Shown piece after piece: positions 46,101 to 55,100 of a stretch of 64,000 bases of DNA. This stretch comes from Ravibacter arvi (lineage in GTDB: Bacteria > Bacteroidota > Bacteroidia > Cytophagales > Spirosomataceae), in contig NZ_BAABEY010000020.1 in the NCBI RefSeq assembly GCF_039540405.1, positions 1 to 64,000 on the forward strand, in the 5' to 3' direction. A model generated the notes under the pieces. The model had not been told where the DNA came from, did no database searches, and saw only the letters and a program-made list of their open reading frames with translations. The position numbers and the translations under genes are program-made. How positions within the stretch are numbered: position 1 is the first letter of the stretch; every line of letters begins with the position of its first letter.

Positions 46101-46368
46101 CAACGGTTTTGAAGCCGATAAAAGAGATCGTGATGGAAGTGGCTTCGTCAGGAACGGTCAACACAAACTCTCCGTTCACGTCGGTCATCGTAGCTGCTGT
46201 CGTCCCCTTTGCCTGAACCGTAACCCCCGGCAGCGCCTGCCCCGTGGCCGCCTCTGTAACGCTGCCTTTTACCTGTCTGCGTTGCGCAACGGCAGGCAAT
46301 GTACAGCAGGCAATCAATGCAAAGCACACCATTGCTTTATAAACTGATTTGAATAGTTGCTTCTCCAT
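43111..46368 (-). CDS. susC: SusC/RagA-family TonB-dependent transporter
   Basis: 1085 residues, usual length. Signal peptide (1-28, VAQ), a carboxypeptidase-like domain (VKGSVTEAATGQALPGVTV, about 32-110), a plug with SDPLYVIDGYPANGDLFLN and VEVLKDAASAAIYGSRASGG, and a 22-strand barrel ending in YPLMRSFNAGIKVQF with the terminal Phe. No sigma-regulator (STN) domain is seen. Imports oligosaccharides with the SusD partner encoded downstream. The 414-base upstream region holds a heptamer array and a 31-bp perfect hairpin that may influence expression. No adjacent hybrid two-component or ECF regulator exists in the window. Confidence 0.95.
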   Translation of the reverse strand: MEKQLFKSVYKAMVCFALIACCTLPAVAQRRQVKGSVTEAATGQALPGVTVQAKGTTAATMTDVNGEFVLTVPDEATSITISFIGFKTVEVPVSAVVNVALENDILSLQEVVVVGYQTMRKSDITGAIASVKSSELNLTTPTVGQALVGKVAGVQISQVSGAPYNTTKIRVRGTSSINASSDPLYVIDGYPANGDLFLNMEDIESVEVLKDAASAAIYGSRASGGVVLITTKRGREGKTSVTYDYQFGVNQLARKVDVLNAAQFFDLFVDAHNKTYKDLMISQGKAWSDEYLRDDNVTRTSRTNNVNPNTIRIPDYMYDFATGTIKKPEYDTDWQNELYRNAGNHRHNLSIVGGRNGVRYAVSGGYQNQNGIMLNTDMVKYNLRSNIDIDISKKITVGANLAYTDTKGNEVTEGRFHQSPVLAALIYLPFLKPYNDDGTPAQYAMAAQSSDYAFQSDIENPMAYTGMVKNFRKTTRATYNVYGQYKIIEPLVAKLSFGTYNYTNNWEYYRPTSITSGVNPPYSTQAITAANAQNTRADERDYLTEFTLNFNKKVGDFSVNGVVGASAQSHVTDVIAVTANGFTDDKVPYITGGGSDPANFSRGGATAITQHAMSSGFGRVNVNYLDRYHVTASFRGDGSSLFGPKNRWAYFPSVSGGWTISDESFYRNLAGEKTSLKFRASWGVSGNNGIGTYNFQQVMGKGGVPIGSAVQTAMYPGAFRDDKLGWESTSQTNIGMDLGLFRGRLQVIANYYDSYTYNLLFSKSITALSGSTSMLTNLPDSKINNRGFDLQLDGVVLSASDYEVRASGNISVNRNKVLDLGGGSTILTRGAERGYDTHITREGQPIGMFYGFKVAGMVKTQEEADAINGNPDVHDNIPARSAAQSTKIQPGDLYFEDANKDGIVNDLDKTIIGSPHPDFIYAFSVSGRYKKFDLSVSANGTQGNKILDGQNYYNLNMEGSGNQYAIVDQRFRTPENPGNGEIYRAARGGTQSNSTRLSTFYLNDGSFFRITNITLGYNWNTADLTRNAISAVRIYVSADNLYTAQKYRGYNPEVDYNNGSNLTPGVDYGKYPLMRSFNAGIKVQF

Positions 46369-46460
46369 ATAAAATGTTTTGAAATGAAATCAGCCGCGAA
46401 AGTGAGGAAATGCTGTTATTGCCAAATCACCGGTCTGTTATGCTTTTGTTATTTCGGGAG

Positions 46461-46556
46461 CGGAAATCAGAAATCAGAAATCAGAAATCAGAAATCAGAA
46501 ATCGGAAATCAGCCCATGCGATCCGGCTGATTTCCGATTTCCGATTTCCGATTTCC
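46461..46556. repeat. AGAAATC heptamer array with inverted counterpart
   Basis: From about 46462 the heptamer (A/C)GGAAATC-AGAAATC repeats about seven times, then after AGCCCATGCGATCCGGCT the complementary GATTTCC repeats four times to 46556. The halves can form a hairpin. It lies about 95 bases before the SusC start on that gene's leader. A 70-codon frame through it is repetitive and not credible as a gene. Confidence 0.75.
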
Positions 46557-46623
46557 AATGCTTTTAAAGAAGACTACAGGAATGAATCCCTCCGAATATC
46601 TCCATTTCCCGCAAAACCGTAAC

Positions 46624-46689
46624 TAATGATTGGGGCGGCAACTTTGTCCAGTTTCATAAAACTGGACAAAGTTGCCGCCCCAATCATTA
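46624..46689. repeat. 31-bp perfect inverted repeat with four-base loop
   Basis: Left arm 46624-46654 and right arm 46659-46689 are perfectly complementary, with loop CATA. The arms contain GGGGCGGCAAC and TTTGTCCAG. There is no T-run on either side. The element lies between the stop of the glycosidase-like gene (46783) and susC (46368), all on the minus strand. It could be a strong attenuator, an mRNA boundary, or a small palindromic mobile element; the sequence does not decide. Confidence 0.85.
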
Positions 46690-46782
46690 TCAGGACAAAC
46701 GCGGAATGCTTACTTTGCGAAGTAAACCCAACTCTTTCTTTTGCAGGCAATATTTTCTTTAGTTGTCCTGCAAAAGATTTTT

Positions 46783-49119
46783 TCAGATAATTTTTGCATT
46801 TCGAAAAGCGGCCCGGACCTGTGCTTCCGTCGCTCCGCCGATTTGGATGTACCGGCGGCTGCCGGCAGGAAGCGTGATATGGTCGGAGCGCCTGGAAAAC
46901 TTCACCGGTGTTTGCTTTTGCAAATCTTCTGTCACCACCACGTCTTTAAAAGGCAGGGAAAGTTCCAGCTTTCCTGAGCCTGATATATGCCAGTATACCA
47001 CATACAGCCTGGTGTCCCTTTCAAAAATAAACGCCCGTATCTCCCGACGATTGCCACCTATGTTTTCAATCTGGCTGTAAGGATGCAATTCAAATGCTCC
47101 CTGTTCATTGATAAGCAGAATATGCTCCTGCTCCAGGTTCTGAAGCGCCGACTTCTGCTCGCCGGTAAGCCAACCGCTGATCCTGACCTCCTCCCATCTT
47201 CGCATTACTTCAAAATTATCGGGCGTCCTGGGGTGGCTGTCAAACTTCTTCAGATCGGACTGTATCCCAATGGGACAGTCCCACGCCGCAGCCCTGCTGG
47301 AAACGTACTCCAGCATATCGGGTTGTGTCCCCACCGTATTTTTATCCGGCGCCCAATACCCCAACCATCCGAAATTGATATTCGTAAAATTTTGCTTCAT
47401 CCTGGGCGCCTCGGCGGCCGGGTATAACCTTACGGATTCCTTTATCTCCTCCGGCATAAAAATGTCGAAGGCGTTTCCGCGACTCAGCATATGCCAGCTA
47501 AAATGGGTTTTGGCAGCTCCCTCCTAGAACAGCGGCTGCGGCTTCAGCCGTTTGTGAACCCGCCACTGGGCCCTTGCAATATTGCACCAGAAAGGAGCGT
47601 TCACCCCTTCTGACCCGTCGTAGTAGCAGAATTCGAAACCTGCGTCGTAGATATCGGCCAGCTTTTCGGCAATTTCGTCCTGCAGGTCGTTGTCCTGGTT
47701 AATATACACGCTTTGCGCACCAAACTCGCTCACATCCAGCACGCCCAGCATAAAACCGGCGGGATATTGATCCACTTTCGTTTTGAATGCTCCTCTGACA
47801 CACCCGGTAAGCCGGTAGGGCCTGGTGTCGGTATAGCCTTCGTAAGTGATCAGCTCGGTTCCTATTTTCAAAACACGACGGCCCTCCGTCATCTCGATCG
47901 CGAACGGATCCTGGTCAATATAAATCGTGGTATCGCCTGTGTTTAACGGTGCGGCCAATGTCAACTGCTTAATCAGGTTGAGCCGGTGATCCGGGACCGG
48001 TGTAACATACGCGCTTTCAAGTCCTATGAACGTATGCAAAAAATGGAATCCTGATACAATGCCTTCCTGCTTTATCCTGGCCAGCAACCTGCGGAGATCT
48101 TCTTTCCCGTTCGGGTAATGCGACGAAAGCCAGTCGAAGCTGCCGGTAAGCAGGTAATAGCCGCTGCTTTTTAAAAAGGCGGAGTAATAAAGGCTCATCG
48201 CCCGGAAACCACCCATTTTCGCATATTTCAGGTGCTGCTGAACATTGCCGGGGTGGATGTCGCCGGAAAAATAATAGGAATAACGGTAAGCTTCACTTCG
48301 CCGGCTCTTTACGCCGGGCGGCAGATTAAAGTCGTCTTCCACCCTGCCGATGTTGTCCAGCAACCGGCTTGTCTCGCAGGTAATCAGGACCGCACTGGTC
48401 CCTTTCAACATCACCTCTCTTTCTGCCCCTGCTTTTAACAGGTAGTAATTATCTCCTTTCTCCGCGGCTATCCGGGTATAAGGATTGGTGGCCAGAAGAT
48501 TAGTGGCCATCTTTTCGTCCCAGACCACTTCGAGCAGGTCACCGTAGTAGCTGCGTTCACGAACCGGCAATTGCAGAAACCATATCTTCCAGACCGGGGC
48601 TGTCCTGATCAGTTGCCCGTAACCACCCTTATTGATCACAAAATCCTCCAGCCTGAACTCAATATACGCTGGTTTTACAATGACCCTCACCACGGCTTTG
48701 TACGGAATCAGCTCATAACCAATAGTCAGGAGGTCTCCTTCCCGCCGTAGCGAGGTGGCTTTAAATTCCGATTCCTGGCAGGGATAGGCGAGCTTTATCT
48801 CATTTTGATACGGTCTTTCCTGCCTGATGGTACTAACCGGGATTTTGATATTACCGGCCAGGCATTCTTCACCCGTAGGTTTAAACTGTAAGCTCCGGGC
48901 TACGGCATCCGGCCCTATCACCAGCCGCACCAGTTCATTTTCTATCACCACGTCATTTTCCGTGATGGTTATGGGTTCTTCAGGCTGCTTCGCCGAATTT
49001 TTCTCCTGAGCGCCGGCTGCAAAATTTTGAGGTACGACAGCTCCGCCTATGGCAAGTTTCCCTATTCCCGCGGCAGATTTGCGAACAAAATCCCTGCGAC
49101 TGAAATTATCTTTGGACAT
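46783..49119 (-). pseudogene. Tat-exported glycosidase-like protein split by an in-frame TAG
   Basis: Two open stretches, 47524-49119 (531 residues) and 46783-47490 (235 residues from its first Met), are in the same frame, separated only by TAG at 47526-47524 and 11 sense codons (EGAAKTHFSWH). Read through, it is one protein of about 778 residues. N-terminus: Tat motif SRRDFVRKSAAG. Then a beta-sandwich (about 50-270), a barrel-like middle with GFRAMSLYYSAFL, GFHFLHTFIGLES and FCYYDGSEGVNAPFW, and a C-terminal beta domain. The stop falls at KPQPLF[stop]EGAAKTHFSWH inside what reads as continuous domain sequence. I do not recognise the family; a secreted glycoside hydrolase or isomerase is plausible. 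Upstream neighbour of susC. Either nonsense mutation, sequencing error or read-through. Confidence 0.75.
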
Positions 49120-49517
49120 CTACTGAGTTTACGAATTTAGAGACTGGTCAAAAAAGAGGTTTAGTCAATGGGCCTGCCCCCCGGTTCAAATGAGGGGAAG
49201 CATAATCCACCCTGTGGCATCCGATGCAGTGGTAGGAGGGCGCCTGGAAGTATCTAGAATTTTTCAAATAAAAAACATAATACAACTACTATTATTACTA
49301 TCTTTATTTTAAATTTAAATCAAGTTTGGTCGCCGAACCGACAGACTTGTTCATGTATCGGTTGCCGTATACCGGGTATTAAATCGCACACTTACCATTC
49401 GGAAATTCAAACATTCAAATACGATATAAACTTCAGGTACATTTTAAAAAACGAGACTTACGGAACCGCCGAACACCGTATCACAAAGTAGGCGCTGCAA
49501 ATCAAAGAGGTAATACC
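49120..49517. other. A/T-rich divergent spacer
   Basis: About 400 bases between the divergent Tat-exported protein gene and the HdeD-like gene, with a markedly A/T-rich core (49255-49325). No ORF or RNA gene recognised. TACATTTT near 49437 is a seven-of-eight -7 match about 75 bases before the HdeD-like start. Confidence 0.4.
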
Positions 49518-50153
49518 ATGGCCAATTTACTGAATGCGTTTACCAATTCCGTCAAACATTGGTATATCCCTTTAATCCTGGGGGTTATCTTTATCTTATG
49601 TAGCTTCTACATATTTTCCGCGCCGCTTGAAACTTACCTCACGCTCTCAATCCTGTTTAGCCTGTCTTTTATAATTTCGGGTATTCTCGATATATTTTTC
49701 TCCATTCAGAACGCCACAATACTGAGCGGATGGGGCTGGTATCTCGTGAGCGGCCTTCTTTCGCTCGGAATGGGTATTTACCTGATCATCTATCCTGAAA
49801 TCTCAATTGCCGTTCTTCCCTTTGTCGTCGGATTTACAATGCTGTTCCGTTCCTTTCAGCTGCTTGGATTTTCGCTGGATTTAAGGGATAAGAATCTGAT
49901 TAACTGGGGTAACCTCGCGTTGGCGAGTGTGCTGGGCATTCTTTTCTCCTTTATGCTCCTGGCCAACCCGTTGTTTACCGGCATCTCGCTCGTCACGCTC
50001 ACGGCCCTGTCTTTCCTGTTTGCAGGCGTCTCCGCCGTTATACTGGCCTTCGATCTGAAAAAGGTTAAAAACTACCCCGCCAAGCTCAGTAAAACACTAA
50101 GAGAAAAAATAGAGCACCTGCAACAGGAAATACATAACGAAGCAAAAGGCTGA
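49518..50153 (+). CDS. HdeD/DUF308-family membrane protein
   Basis: 211 residues with six hydrophobic helices in three pairs, the DUF308 repeat pattern: WYIPLILGVIFILCSFYIF, GWGWYLVSGLLSLGMGIYLI and WGNLALASVLGILFSFMLL, each followed by a second helix. A C-terminal cytoplasmic helix (LREKIEHLQQEIHNEA) is charged. HdeD proteins are linked to acid resistance in enterobacteria; in Bacteroidota the role is not established. Isolated between repeats; unlike its neighbours it is on the plus strand and not part of the glycan locus. Confidence 0.85.
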   Translation: MANLLNAFTNSVKHWYIPLILGVIFILCSFYIFSAPLETYLTLSILFSLSFIISGILDIFFSIQNATILSGWGWYLVSGLLSLGMGIYLIIYPEISIAVLPFVVGFTMLFRSFQLLGFSLDLRDKNLINWGNLALASVLGILFSFMLLANPLFTGISLVTLTALSFLFAGVSAVILAFDLKKVKNYPAKLSKTLREKIEHLQQEIHNEAKG

Positions 50154-50230
50154 TATGGCCCTCTGTGAGCTTTGTGCGCCCTGTCGCCTATTTTTAACAG
50201 CGCACACAAAGGTTCTTTCTGTGAAACTTA

Positions 50231-50470
50231 TCGTGAATTCTGTACAACAGACTTACAGATGCGTGATAATGGAACGCACGGCTTCTATTGAATGGGTATC
50301 CAAAGATAAGCCTTCGACAGGCTCAGGCGCCGTCCGGATGGTGCCGTCCGGATGGTGCCTGTCGGCGTCGTCCGGATGGCGCCTGCCGGATGGCGCCTGA
50401 GCTCGTCGAAGGCTGCCTACCGGAGGCTGCCACCCGGATGGCGGGTGAGCCCGTCGACCCCCTTTAACAC
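50231..50470 (+). repeat. Dispersed 62-base core with GC-rich REP palindromes, copy 1
   Basis: 50231-50292 matches 59021-59082 (opposite strand) at 57 of 62 positions by eye. It is followed by CAAAGATAAGCC and a run of degenerate palindromes built from CAGGCGCCGTCCGGATGG and its complement, bounded by TTCGACAGGCTC and GAGCTCGTCGAA. Open frames through it are repetitive and low-confidence. The rest of the 620-base spacer (to 50774) has no recognised gene. Confidence 0.75.
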
Positions 50471-50774
50471 AATCTGCCGGATGTCTGATCCTCAACCAGG
50501 TCAAAAGCTAAGCGTTGTTTATTTAAATCAAAGCACCAAACATGCTTCGCTGGAATTCGCGGCCATGTAAAAGACGTGGCGGCTTAACATCAACTCATCC
50601 TATTCATCCAACCTGAATACAAAAATTATGACCGCCAGGCGTTTTTTACCGAAGACGCCTGTAATGACAAAAGGGACAGTATCTCTCCCTGCTATAAAAT
50701 ATTCCCCTCACTAGCAATGCCGGCAAAACCGTAAAAGCCCGTGAGGGGAATAAGTAACCGGTCACCAGGTGGTG

Positions 50775-52016
50775 CTACGGCTCCCAAATGGTAGCGCGCA
50801 GGTGGTGAAGATTTTCTTTTGTCGAGTAATAATACATCGCTACCATTTTGCCGTCGCTGCGACGAACGACGCGCGGATAGCCTAAATCGTTGAGCTCCAT
50901 GTCTTCCGACCAGAAACCATCCATCAGGATCAGCGGTTTGCTCCAGGTTTTTCCCTCATCGGCGCTGTAAACGACGCGGATGGAACCTTTATCCCGCTCA
51001 CCAAACACCACGCATAAGCGCCCGTCTTTGGTAATCGCCATTGCCGGAGGGTTACCGTTCGAAGCTCCGGTATCGGCCACTTTAGAAAGAAAGCTCCATG
51101 TCTTTCCTTCGTCAGTGGAGTGGTAGGCATCCACCCAGTGTAGCTCCTCTTTGTCCTTGGTAATATATTTTCGACGTATTACCGTCACTATCGTGCCGTT
51201 TTCCAGCTTTTGAGACTGCGACATCACCGCCCGGCATTCATTGGCGCCCGGATTGAGGTCAGCATTTTCAAATAAATTAACTTTAACATCATTGCCTGCC
51301 ATCTCCGGTGTCCCTACTATCCAGCCCTGGAAAGCAAATGTTTTGCCGCCGTCGGTCGTTTTGATACAAAAAAGACGGTCAGAACCGAAGGTTTCCTTCT
51401 TCCTGGCCGAGAAAACCAGCAGGCATTCCTTTTCACCCGTTGCAATATAGTCGGTACGCGGCGTCAGCTCATCGAATCCCGTACCGGCCAGTTCCGGCAA
51501 GGTCAGCAGATTTCCAAAACCGTAAGGCCCCTGCCAGCTGGCGCCCTTGTCGTAGCTGTAGAAAAAATGTGCCCTGCCGTCTTCGGCGCCGTGATATCCG
51601 GCACCGATCACCCTCATCACAAATCCCGGATGGGTAAAATTGATCGTGCTGTCGATCGTTTTCAGCTCCGGCTGTGCCCCGAAATCTCCTGCATAATGCT
51701 CCGGGTCGGCTGCAGTCCAGGTTACACCACCGTCTTTGCTCCTCGCCAACCAATTCAGAAAGGGCTTTTCGGCGTTATGGCTATCCCCTAATAAATAGGC
51801 AGCCTCTGTAAAACCTACTATAATTTCATCGCCGTCAAAAACAAAAGCACCGTTATTAGCCGGCCAGCCGGCAAACCTTCCGGGTTGTGAATAGATAATG
51901 GCGTGCTGAACGTTCTTAACATGCTCATCCGAAGACTGTTCTCCTGAAGGAGTTGCACATGAAACGAACAATAGCGGAAGAGACGCCAGCATAACCGGCA
52001 ACAGGATTTTTTTCAT
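50775..52016 (-). CDS. Asp-box sialidase-like lipoprotein (GH33-type propeller)
   Basis: 413 residues. Lipoprotein signal LASLPLLFVSC, Cys20. Five Asp boxes (SxDxGxTW type) are visible: SKDGGVTW, SYDKGASW, TTDGGKTF, STDEGKTW and SADEGKTW, as expected of a six-bladed sialidase-type propeller. An FRIP-like Arg motif is not obvious; the arginine triad cannot be placed with confidence. It could be an exo-alpha-sialidase or another BNR glycosidase, attached to the outer membrane. The gene is monocistronic, with a perfect 24-bp palindrome 15 bases before the ATG. Confidence 0.85.
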   Translation of the reverse strand: MKKILLPVMLASLPLLFVSCATPSGEQSSDEHVKNVQHAIIYSQPGRFAGWPANNGAFVFDGDEIIVGFTEAAYLLGDSHNAEKPFLNWLARSKDGGVTWTAADPEHYAGDFGAQPELKTIDSTINFTHPGFVMRVIGAGYHGAEDGRAHFFYSYDKGASWQGPYGFGNLLTLPELAGTGFDELTPRTDYIATGEKECLLVFSARKKETFGSDRLFCIKTTDGGKTFAFQGWIVGTPEMAGNDVKVNLFENADLNPGANECRAVMSQSQKLENGTIVTVIRRKYITKDKEELHWVDAYHSTDEGKTWSFLSKVADTGASNGNPPAMAITKDGRLCVVFGERDKGSIRVVYSADEGKTWSKPLILMDGFWSEDMELNDLGYPRVVRRSDGKMVAMYYYSTKENLHHLRATIWEP

Positions 52017-52031
52017 TTGGTAAAAGGTTTG

Positions 52032-52055
52032 GGCAATGAGCCGCGGCTCATTGCC
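52032..52055. promoter_or_regulatory. Perfect 24-bp palindrome in the sialidase leader
   Basis: Twelve-base half GGCAATGAGCCG followed immediately by its exact complement, no loop. It ends 15 bases before the start codon of the 50775-52016 gene. A protein-binding operator or an mRNA hairpin hiding the start are both possible; neither is shown. Confidence 0.6.
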
Positions 52056-52134
52056 ATCGTTTATTTCTCTTAATACTGCAAACCCCCACTCAAATGACTA
52101 CTTTGCTTTCAGGATCACTGCCGGTTATGACCGG

Positions 52135-55100
52135 TCACTCCTTAATCACCCTGACCACCCGGCCATCGAATGTACATAGCATATAAATTCCGGGCGGGTA
52201 CCGGTCCAGGTGAAGAACAAGCACAGGTTCCCGGACGGTCAACTGTTGTAAACCTACGCCTGCTGCGTTTACAAGACGCAATGACGTCCCGAGATATTCC
52301 GTGCCGACACGAACGGTTACCTGGTCCCGGGCGGGATTAGGATATGCTTTCAACGCGCTTTCCGCCCGCCCCTGCACACGTTCAATTCTGCTGTAACCCA
52401 GCGCGCCGTCCAGGTCCGTCTCACGAATGCGATAGTAAACCAATCCCACCACCGCATGGGGATCGGTGAAACTATATTGCACAATACCGGTGCCGCCGGC
52501 TGCCCTTGTTCCTATCACATAAAAATCCCGGGCGTTACTGCTTCTTTCAACCTGGTAGCCGGCAACATTGGCTTCGTCTGCCTTCCATTCCAGCACACTG
52601 TGGCCGTTGTCATTCAAACCGGCCGTAAAGGAAATCCACCGAACCGGCAACGGCCCCGCCAAAGTTTTGACAAAAAATCCGCTAAAACCGGTGGTATTGA
52701 AGCTTACCTCCCACCGTTGCTGCATACTGTTCCACACGACTGTAACATTTGAAATGGTCTCAGGCTCTCCCGGATAGGTATGGGGCCTACCGGTGCCGTC
52801 CGAGCTGGTCCCGCCGCGCTTTTCGACCAGGAGATTGGCAACATTCCCCGAGGGGCCATCGGGAAGCGGCAGCGCCGGATTCGCTGCGTTAAATGCATCG
52901 AAATCGCTTTGGGTGAAATACAGGATAACTCTTCCCGACGCCGCTGCCGCATTGCCTGCCGGCGTAATCTCGTAGTGACGCCTGACATATTGCGCAGCCT
53001 GTACACCGTCAATCCAGACCCTGGCAGTGGTCAACCCTTCGATGTTGTCGGCTGCACCGGTAGTCTCTACAGAAGCCAGCATTTCATTACAGGAGTTGTA
53101 GTAATTTGTGGTTCCGTTTTTTTTCTGCCATCCCTTTACTTCAGCAGGGAGCGAGGCTATTCCCGGGTTCCCGGCTATATGTATATTTTCGTGTGCACCT
53201 AAATCGACCCGGCCGGCAAACAAGCGGGGCTTCCCTCCGAGATCAAACGCCGGCAGGTTTAGTCCCGAAACATCAAATGCTCCCGCGTTTGTAGCCGGAC
53301 TGCAGGCTGCCAGTGTAAAATCGCCGGCAGCAGGATCTGAAAACAGGTCACCGGGCGTAATACCGGTGGCGTCGGGGTTCCCCTCACCACCCGGCGTATT
53401 GCCTTCTACCAACGAATACCGCGCGTTATAGCTCCCCGTCACCCCGCCATATACAATGGAATTATTCAGGTTTACAGTTCCCGAAACAATCGCAGCCGCC
53501 TCGCCGGGATAATTAGCGGCCAGGGTTACCTGCGTAAACGTGGCGATTCCACTGCCCGTATGAAACCAAACTCCGGCTCCGGCCGGGGCCGAATTGCCCG
53601 TAATCTGTACATTGACCAGTGAAGGTGACGAAGTCTCTACATTGAGGATACCGCCGCCGCCGATCCCGGCGGAATTTCCAGTGATCGCCACATTGACAAT
53701 CGCCGGCGACGAGTAAAGATTTGAAATTCCGCCGCCGCCATTGGTCGCATAATTTGCTTTGATAACCAGGTTCCTGAGCGTAGGCGAAGCATAAGCGTTC
53801 ATAATGCCGCCTCCATTGGTACTGCTGGCCCCGTCTTTGATGGTAAAACCGTCGAGGATAGCCGTTTCGGTTAAACCATTCTGGTTGTTCCAGATCACCG
53901 GGCGTTCGCCCTTTCCGGCCAGAACAGACCCTTCCTCCGTTCCGTGGGCAGGCAGAATCCTTTGGTCGTCCAGGTCGTCTATACCATTGACCGGGTCGAA
54001 ACCACCATAAATGGCCACGTTATTTTTCATCACAAAACTATTGGGCGACGGAACATTGTATTTACCCGTGGCTACCCATACCGTATTGGCCCCGGCCGCA
54101 TTGATGGCCCCCTGGAGATCACGGGTGGCATTGGCCCAGCTGGAACCGGTTCCATTACCGGCGCGGGCAGTCTGCACATAGACCACACCGTTCACATCAG
54201 GCGTGATAGTGACTTCATAACTGCTTTCATAGGCGCCCATGTCAATAGCGCCGGAACCGGCAAAGTTGTAAACCCGCGCATTTCCTGCCAGGTCTGTCGT
54301 GAGATTGTTCAGCCCCGGATACAAATCGTTGCTTCCGCCATCGACAGCCGGCGAAGTTGGTTTTAACCTGTAGTCACCATTTGCAGGATCGGCAAAAACA
54401 TCGGTAACGGCGATTCCCGTAGCGTCTATATTCCCATTTGCTGTACTGGTACTGTTTTCAACCAGCGAATAACTGGACGTATATTGAATATCGTCTATAG
54501 CGCCATACACAATTGTATTGGCCAGCGAAACGTTGGAATTGTCTGACCGGAACGCATCCGGCAGGTTGCCGGCCATCGAGACGTTCAATAACCTAGGCGC
54601 TGACGAACTGCTGTTATACATGCCGCCACCGGTAGCTGACGCCGTGTTTCCGGTTACGACGACGTTGGTCAGCACCGGCGATGAATTCCGGTTGTATATA
54701 CCGCCGCCATGCCGGCCGCTGTTACCGGTAACGTGTACGTTAGTCATCAAAGGAACCGACGAAGCATCGTTGTACATGCCGCCGCCATCGGCGCTGGCGC
54801 TATTGTTCTTAATTACCACGTTGGTCATTACTGGTGAAGCATTCCGGTTAAAAACGCCGGCGCCATAAACGGCCGTATTTCCCTTAATAACCAGGTTACG
54901 CAGCGTAGGCGATGCATATTCGTTGTTGATGCCCGCTCCATCCGTTTCGCTGTCGCCACCGGTCAGGGTAAACCCGTCCAGTACAGCTGTATGATCCAGG
55001 GCAGTGGCCTCGGTAAAAATATTCCAGACCCCGGGAACCGCATTTGAACCGTTGATAATAGTTCCCTGCAAATTATCTGCATCGGGAAGAATCCGGGCGT

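Noticed and set aside
46410..46622. 70-codon frame over the AGAAATC array
   Set aside because: Low-complexity translation of a heptamer repeat, without initiation signals or homology.
47490..47526. Programmed TAG decoding (pyrrolysine or selective read-through)
   Set aside because: No pyl genes, recoding hairpin or repeated internal TAG use is visible here; a simple nonsense mutation or sequence error is more likely.
50253..50504. 83-codon frame in the repeat-rich spacer
   Set aside because: Pro/Arg/His-rich translation of degenerate palindromes, not a protein-like sequence.
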